This document shows, piece by piece, positions 25,767 through 28,785 of a DNA stretch of 28,785 nt (position 1 is the first letter of the stretch; each line of letters begins with the position of its first letter). A program made the position numbers and the translations under genes. The stretch is from positions 1 through 28,785 of the forward strand of contig JAEZWL010000019.1 of NCBI GenBank assembly GCA_023420245.1. The letters are read 5' to 3'. The notes under the pieces were generated by a model, which saw only the letters and a program-made list of their open reading frames with translations, ran no database searches and was not told the origin of the DNA. This stretch comes from Bacillota bacterium (GTDB lineage: Bacteria > Bacillota > Clostridia > Oscillospirales > Acutalibacteraceae).

Positions 25767-25804
25767 GATGAGGGGGCGGTGGCAATCCCACTGCTCTACT
25801 CCAT

Positions 25805-26152
25805 CAAGGGTAAAAGACTGAATGTGTAAAAAGTCCCGTAAATAAGCCATTTCTGTGATTTTGCAATTTTCAAACTGTACACTCAGAACGCGATTTCTCC
25901 TGTACGAGGGAATCAGTCTATCGGCTCGGATTCCGTTCGCGAGAGAACAGAATTGATAACGTGCTTTCACGACAGGATAGATGTTTTGCGTTTCTGGGGC
26001 TTGGTGAGAGAACAGGATAGATGTTTTTGGGATTTTAGCGTGCGCGTGGGAACAGGGCGAAGTGTTATGAATAAGAACAAGAGTTTTCGCCGCAAGAAAA
26101 CTCTTGACTATCACCTTGGGTGTTGGCTTATCCTTATAATGAGGTGATTAAT
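25805..26152 (+). other. Non-coding spacer with repeats at 40-bp intervals and a hairpin
   Basis: No convincing gene is seen. ACAGGATAGATGTTTT occurs at 25,972-25,987 and again at 26,012-26,027, and a weaker ACAGGGCGAAGTGTTA follows at 26,052, so the motif recurs every 40 bp; a partial copy starts at 25,946. A perfect 10-bp inverted repeat (AAGAGTTTTC at 26,079-26,088 and 26,096-26,105) follows, and TATAAT at 26,135-26,140 may be the -10 box for the MerR gene. Short open frames on either strand here carry no recognisable domain. Confidence 0.5.
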
Positions 26153-27037
26153 GTGTTAATAAATGAAGTTGGCAAAGCAATAGGGTTAACCAAAAGGGCG
26201 ATTGAATACTACGTGGAGCAAGGTCTGGTCTTTCCATCCGTTTTGGAGAATGGATACAGGGAATTCAGTTCCTGCGATGTTGAGCGGCTGAATAGAATAT
26301 CTATTCTCAGAAAGCTGGGGATTAGTACAAATGAAATTCATGATATTCTTAATGACGAAACGGGCGAATTTCTGCGTAAAGTATCCGTTCAGAAGGAATT
26401 AGATATTCAAAGACAACAGGCAAAGAGAGCAGTGCTCAATAAACTTAGTTCAGGGGCAAGTTATTCTGAAATCAGTGATGAATTGCAATCGATTGAGGAC
26501 AGATCGACCATCGCCGAAAAACTCTTAATTGCTTTTCCCGGTTATTATGGCAGATTCATATGTCTGCACTTTGCCCAATTCTTGAAAGAGCCGATTACAA
26601 CAGAAAAACAGAAATGCGCATATAATAAGATTCTGTTGTTTTTAGATAACGTTCCTTCGTTTGCTCTTTCGGAAGATTTGAAGAAATACCTGATGGAGAA
26701 TACAAAACATATCAGTACAGAACAGATTACTGATATGATAGCCAACATGAAAAAATCAATTGAGCATCCCGATGATTTTTTGGAGAACAACAAAGAATTT
26801 CTGGACCAGTATTTGGAATTCAAACAATCGGATGAATACAAGCATTCTCCAGCGTTTCAAATTCAGTCGCTGGTAAAAAAGTTTAACAGCACTAGCGGCT
26901 ATTATGATGTATTCATACCTGCATTAAAGGAACTAAGCCCCGCCTATTCCGAATATCACAGGCAGTTGGAAATAGCAAACGGAAAGATATTGGCTAAATA
27001 CCCCAATATAGAAAAAATGTATAGCGAAACAAAATGA
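26153..27037 (+). CDS. MerR-family transcriptional regulator
   Basis: The N-terminal 70 residues are a MerR winged helix-turn-helix: INEVGKAIGLTKRAIEYYVE, then GLVFPSVLENGYREFS and CDVERLNRISILRKLGIS with NEIHDIL. The remaining 220 or so residues are helical and match no effector domain I can name, so the ligand is unknown. GTG 26,153 is preferred to an ATA or TTG further up because GAGGTGA at 26,141-26,147 is well spaced; this gives 294 residues. The gene stands alone, followed by a hairpin at 27,056-27,100. Confidence 0.8.
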   Translation: MLINEVGKAIGLTKRAIEYYVEQGLVFPSVLENGYREFSSCDVERLNRISILRKLGISTNEIHDILNDETGEFLRKVSVQKELDIQRQQAKRAVLNKLSSGASYSEISDELQSIEDRSTIAEKLLIAFPGYYGRFICLHFAQFLKEPITTEKQKCAYNKILLFLDNVPSFALSEDLKKYLMENTKHISTEQITDMIANMKKSIEHPDDFLENNKEFLDQYLEFKQSDEYKHSPAFQIQSLVKKFNSTSGYYDVFIPALKELSPAYSEYHRQLEIANGKILAKYPNIEKMYSETK

Positions 27038-27055
27038 CACTTTGCTATATATCTT

Positions 27056-27100
27056 AGGGCACCCTGCGCTTTATTTCGTAAAGTGCCTTGCTTATTTTCC
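27056..27100 (+). terminator. Probable terminator after the MerR gene
   Basis: AGGGCAC (27,056-27,062) pairs with GTGCCTT (27,083-27,089) around a loop that can itself pair (CTTTA with TAAAG), followed by GCTTATTTTCC. The layout resembles the hairpin at 28,311-28,344. Confidence 0.45.
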
Positions 27101-27102
27101 TC

Positions 27103-27345
27103 TTATTCATCCACATCAACCGTCACACCCGACTTGAATTCCACGGTGAATTTATCCTCATAGATAGTGACTTTTTCAATCAGCCGCCGGACAAGCGGCT
27201 CGTCGTATTCCGTCAGGGCGGTAGGCTGCTCCCGAAAGATAGTGCCCATGTCGGCAATGCGCTTTTTCTGCTCGTCCCGCCCAGCGCTTTCCAGCTGAAG
27301 CTTTTGCTTACCAAAGCGAAAAGCAGGTTGCCATTTATTGCCGCG
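27103..27345 (-). pseudogene. Serine recombinase (large resolvase) C-terminal fragment
   Basis: On the minus strand about 80 codons read QLESAGRDEQKKRIADMGTI, then LTEYDEPLVRRLIEKVTIYE and DKFTVEFKSGVTVDVDE before the stop. This is the usual tail of large serine recombinases of clostridial integrative and mobilisable elements (the DUF4368-like end). A stop codon lies just upstream in frame and no catalytic N-terminus is present, so only a tail remains. It records a former mobile element at this site. Confidence 0.75.
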
Positions 27346-27463
27346 TCAGCACGGGTATTAACTAACGGTGGTTGCAGCAACACAAATCAAAATAATTTTT
27401 AACTAGCCCTTGTTTGTAAAATAAAAGTTGCATAAAACTGAATAAATCTGTAAACAGGAACGT

Positions 27464-27640
27464 ATGAGACAATATGAATTAACAAACGAAGAATGGAATT
27501 AGCTAAAAGACTTGCTACCACCTGAGGATAGTGAGTATACGATTCCGCCCAAAGCGAACACTGTGAGTCCATGGCGTTGCGATTGGACGATTTACAAAGA
27601 GCGCCATTTGGTGGAGTGTTTTTTTCAAAAGCTGAAGTGA
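27464..27640 (+). pseudogene. IS5-family transposase relic with internal deletion
   Basis: From ATG 27,464 the frame gives MRQYELTNEEWN, an in-frame TAG, then LKDLLPPE, the typical opening of IS5-group DDE transposases. After a short bridge it jumps to WTIYKERHLVECFFQKLK, the family's C-terminal catalytic-glutamate helix, and stops at 27,638. The whole catalytic middle is missing. It is inactive. Confidence 0.7.
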
Positions 27641-27670
27641 TTCAGAAGGGGTGCAACTTAGGAGAAAAAT

Positions 27671-28288
27671 ATGCAGAATATTATCACAGAAACAATAGAC
27701 AATTTATGCAAAAATCATATGACAGGATATTATGTGGAAGCCCTCCCGCAGCTACATGAGCTGATTGGGAAATTGATGCCGGAGGGGCAGACTGTGGGCT
27801 GTGGCGATTCCGTTACGCTGGAGCAGACCGGCGTATACGAATATGTGAGAAATCATTCTTACACTTTTCTGGATAAATACCAGCAAGGCTTGAGCCACGA
27901 GGAAAAGCGAGAGCTTTATCTTCGAAATTTTCGTGCGGATACTTTTTTAACAGGAATCAACGCGGTAACTACAGACGGAAAACTATTTAACATCGATGGA
28001 AACGGCAGCCGTGTCGCACCCATCATTTATGGACCTAAGCAGGTGCTTGCTGTCGTAGGAACGAATAAAATCGTAAAATCAGTGGATGACGCCATTTTGC
28101 GCACCCGTCAGATTGCCGCACCATTGGATGCCAAACGGCTTGGAAAAGAAACACCGTGTACAAAATTGAGCCGGTGTATTGATTGTCATCATTCCCAGCG
28201 GATTTGCAACGACTTTGTATTGATAGCCGGTCAATTTGAAAAGGAACGAATCAAAGTTATATTTATTGAAGGAAATTACGGTTATTAA
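27671..28288 (+). CDS. LUD-domain protein (YkgG/LutC-type, lactate utilisation family)
   Basis: The 205-residue protein has the LUD fold pattern: VGCGDSVTLEQTGV at 42-55, FLTGINAVTTDGKLFNIDGN near 92-111 and a GPKQVLAVVGTNKIV strand-loop region. It ends in a cysteine cluster (C163, C169, C172, C179) seen in stand-alone clostridial members. Relatives take part in lactate oxidation with iron-sulfur partners, but the substrate of this subgroup is not known. ATG 27,671 has AGGAG close upstream. It is monocistronic, with a terminator at 28,311. Confidence 0.8.
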   Translation: MQNIITETIDNLCKNHMTGYYVEALPQLHELIGKLMPEGQTVGCGDSVTLEQTGVYEYVRNHSYTFLDKYQQGLSHEEKRELYLRNFRADTFLTGINAVTTDGKLFNIDGNGSRVAPIIYGPKQVLAVVGTNKIVKSVDDAILRTRQIAAPLDAKRLGKETPCTKLSRCIDCHHSQRICNDFVLIAGQFEKERIKVIFIEGNYGY

Positions 28289-28310
28289 TCTCAATTATCG
28301 CGAAACAAAT

Positions 28311-28353
28311 CAGGCGTCCTACGTTATTTTTCGTAGAGTGCCTGGTTTCTTTT
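28311..28353 (+). terminator. Terminator after the LUD gene
   Basis: CAGGC (28,311-28,315) and CTACG (28,319-28,323) pair with CGTAG (28,332-28,336) and GCCTG (28,340-28,344) across a small internal loop, followed by GTTTCTTTTC. It lies 22 bp after the stop. Confidence 0.7.
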
Positions 28354-28541
28354 CATCTCTATTCCCCTACATCTAAGTCCATGAGCAAATATAAAGGGGG
28401 TGGGTGCCAGTCCCGGTAGATTACAGCTGAGCATTGAAGTTATGGTAAGCCGAGGATTAAAATAAACGATTGTCCTGAGCAGTGTAAATTCGAAAAGAAT
28501 TTGTACACTTTTATAAGTTTAAAATGTTCGGATGAATTTTG
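28354..28541. other. Intergenic spacer, nothing recognised
   Basis: This is an AT-rich stretch between the LUD terminator and the last promoter. No open frame with a ribosome site and no RNA gene was recognised. Confidence 0.4.
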
Positions 28542-28570
28542 TTGACAAGCCGTTGAAACTATGGTAATAT
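28542..28570 (+). promoter_or_regulatory. Strong promoter, possibly for an rRNA operon
   Basis: TTGACA at 28,542-28,547 and TAATAT at 28,565-28,570 are separated by 17 bp. Confidence 0.65.
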
Positions 28571-28785
28571 AACAAAGTTGCTTGTGTTCGACAGAATATG
28601 CCAGCAACGCAGGACCTTGAAAATTAAACAACGAAAAGAATTAAGGAACCCGTAATTAAAGAGAGTATCAAAGTACTTTCGGACAAAGTTGGTTGTCACT
28701 TGAAAAGACAACAAAATACACGTTAGTGTATCGTATTTAGAGCTAAACAAAGCTTTGAAATGCTGATATAAACGCCGAAAGGCGA
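28571..28785 (+). other. Long untranslated leader, probably ahead of an rRNA operon
   Basis: The 215 bases after the promoter hold no gene. They contain ACCTTGAAAATTAAACAACG, a phrase common in leaders and spacers of clostridial rRNA operons, a boxA-like stretch near 28,740, and a terminal GCC-GAAA-GGC hairpin. The start of 16S rRNA is not in the window, so the call is indirect. Confidence 0.4.

Larger units (their letters stand above)
23909..25804 (+). mobile_element. Group II intron (ribozyme plus encoded reverse transcriptase)
   Basis: A structured RNA of about 490 nt precedes the reverse transcriptase gene, and a compact domain V hairpin (AGCCGTATGCGG, GAAA loop, ACCGCACGTACGGTT) lies at 25,735-25,766, followed by a domain VI stem at about 25,772-25,798. 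The 3' end is near 25,804. The 5' boundary is approximate: the first distinctive structure is the CCAGC-GAA-GCTGG hairpin at 23,909-23,921, and no GTGCG-type start is obvious. The insertion lies right next to the candidate transposon end, in non-coding DNA. Confidence 0.8.

Noticed and set aside
25662..26114. 150-codon minus-strand frame and a 64-codon plus-strand frame near the MerR gene
   Set aside because: They cross the intron end and the 40-bp repeats, and neither shows a recognisable domain or ribosome site.
27088..27402. 104-codon plus-strand frame
   Set aside because: It is antisense to the serine recombinase tail, which reads clearly on the minus strand.
28571..28785. 16S rRNA gene start
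   Set aside because: The conserved 5' end of 16S rRNA is not present before the window ends; only a leader can be argued.

Overview
The window looks like a stretch of a Bacillota (probably clostridial) chromosome. The signs are frequent TTG and GTG starts with strong GGAGG-type ribosome sites, IS3, IS5 and IS21 relics of clostridial type, a group II intron, a MerR regulator, a LUD-domain gene and, at the right edge, a leader that resembles one ahead of an rRNA operon. No species is claimed. From about 100 to 23,908 the DNA reads as the cargo part of a Tn7-like transposon used as a defence island. To the right of about 25,800 it looks like recipient DNA littered with relics of other mobile elements.

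Layout. (1) 1-1070: the start of an IS3-type transposase gene, a hairpin, and the C-terminal part of a TnsD/TniQ target-selection protein that the IS appears to have cut. (2) 1111-9227: a four-gene Wadjet operon, jetABCD, of the DUF2397/DUF2398/TIGR02680/DUF2399 type (type III), behind a near-consensus promoter and a perfect 15-bp inverted repeat. (3) 9228-9998: a relic zone holding a KAP-type P-loop NTPase fragment with a frameshift inside its Walker A motif, an IS21-family end with the first codons of istA, and a fragment of an unknown gene. (4) 10,008-19,661, minus strand: a compact class 2 DISARM operon, drmE-drmA-drmB-drmMII, in which the C5 methyltransferase is fused to a Vsr mismatch endonuclease; no drmC was seen. 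(5) 19,844-21,622: a DUF3732 ABC-type ATPase that lacks its N-terminal Walker A region, bracketed by two copies of a 26-bp repeat each paired with a similar terminator hairpin. (6) 21,826-23,616: a small unknown gene convergent with a TnsE-like gene. (7) 23,617-23,908: a candidate transposon end, with tandem TTGTATCA repeats finishing in ACA. (8) 23,909-25,804: a group II intron with its reverse transcriptase. (9) 25,805-28,785: a repeat-bearing spacer, a MerR regulator, a serine recombinase tail, an IS5-family deletion relic, a LUD gene and a promoter with a long leader.

How it fits together. TnsD (chromosomal-site targeting) and TnsE (targeting of conjugating plasmids) are the two alternative target selectors of heteromeric Tn7 elements, and they bracket the cargo. 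The cargo joins a system that cleaves small circular plasmids (Wadjet) with a methylation-based anti-phage system (DISARM). Degraded pieces of two more defence-type NTPases (KAP and DUF3732) lie at the module boundaries, which suggests that modules have been swapped repeatedly. The strongest candidates for something under-described are the DrmMII-Vsr fusion, the repeat-bounded truncated DUF3732 module, and the tnsE/transposon-end region with its nested inverted repeats.
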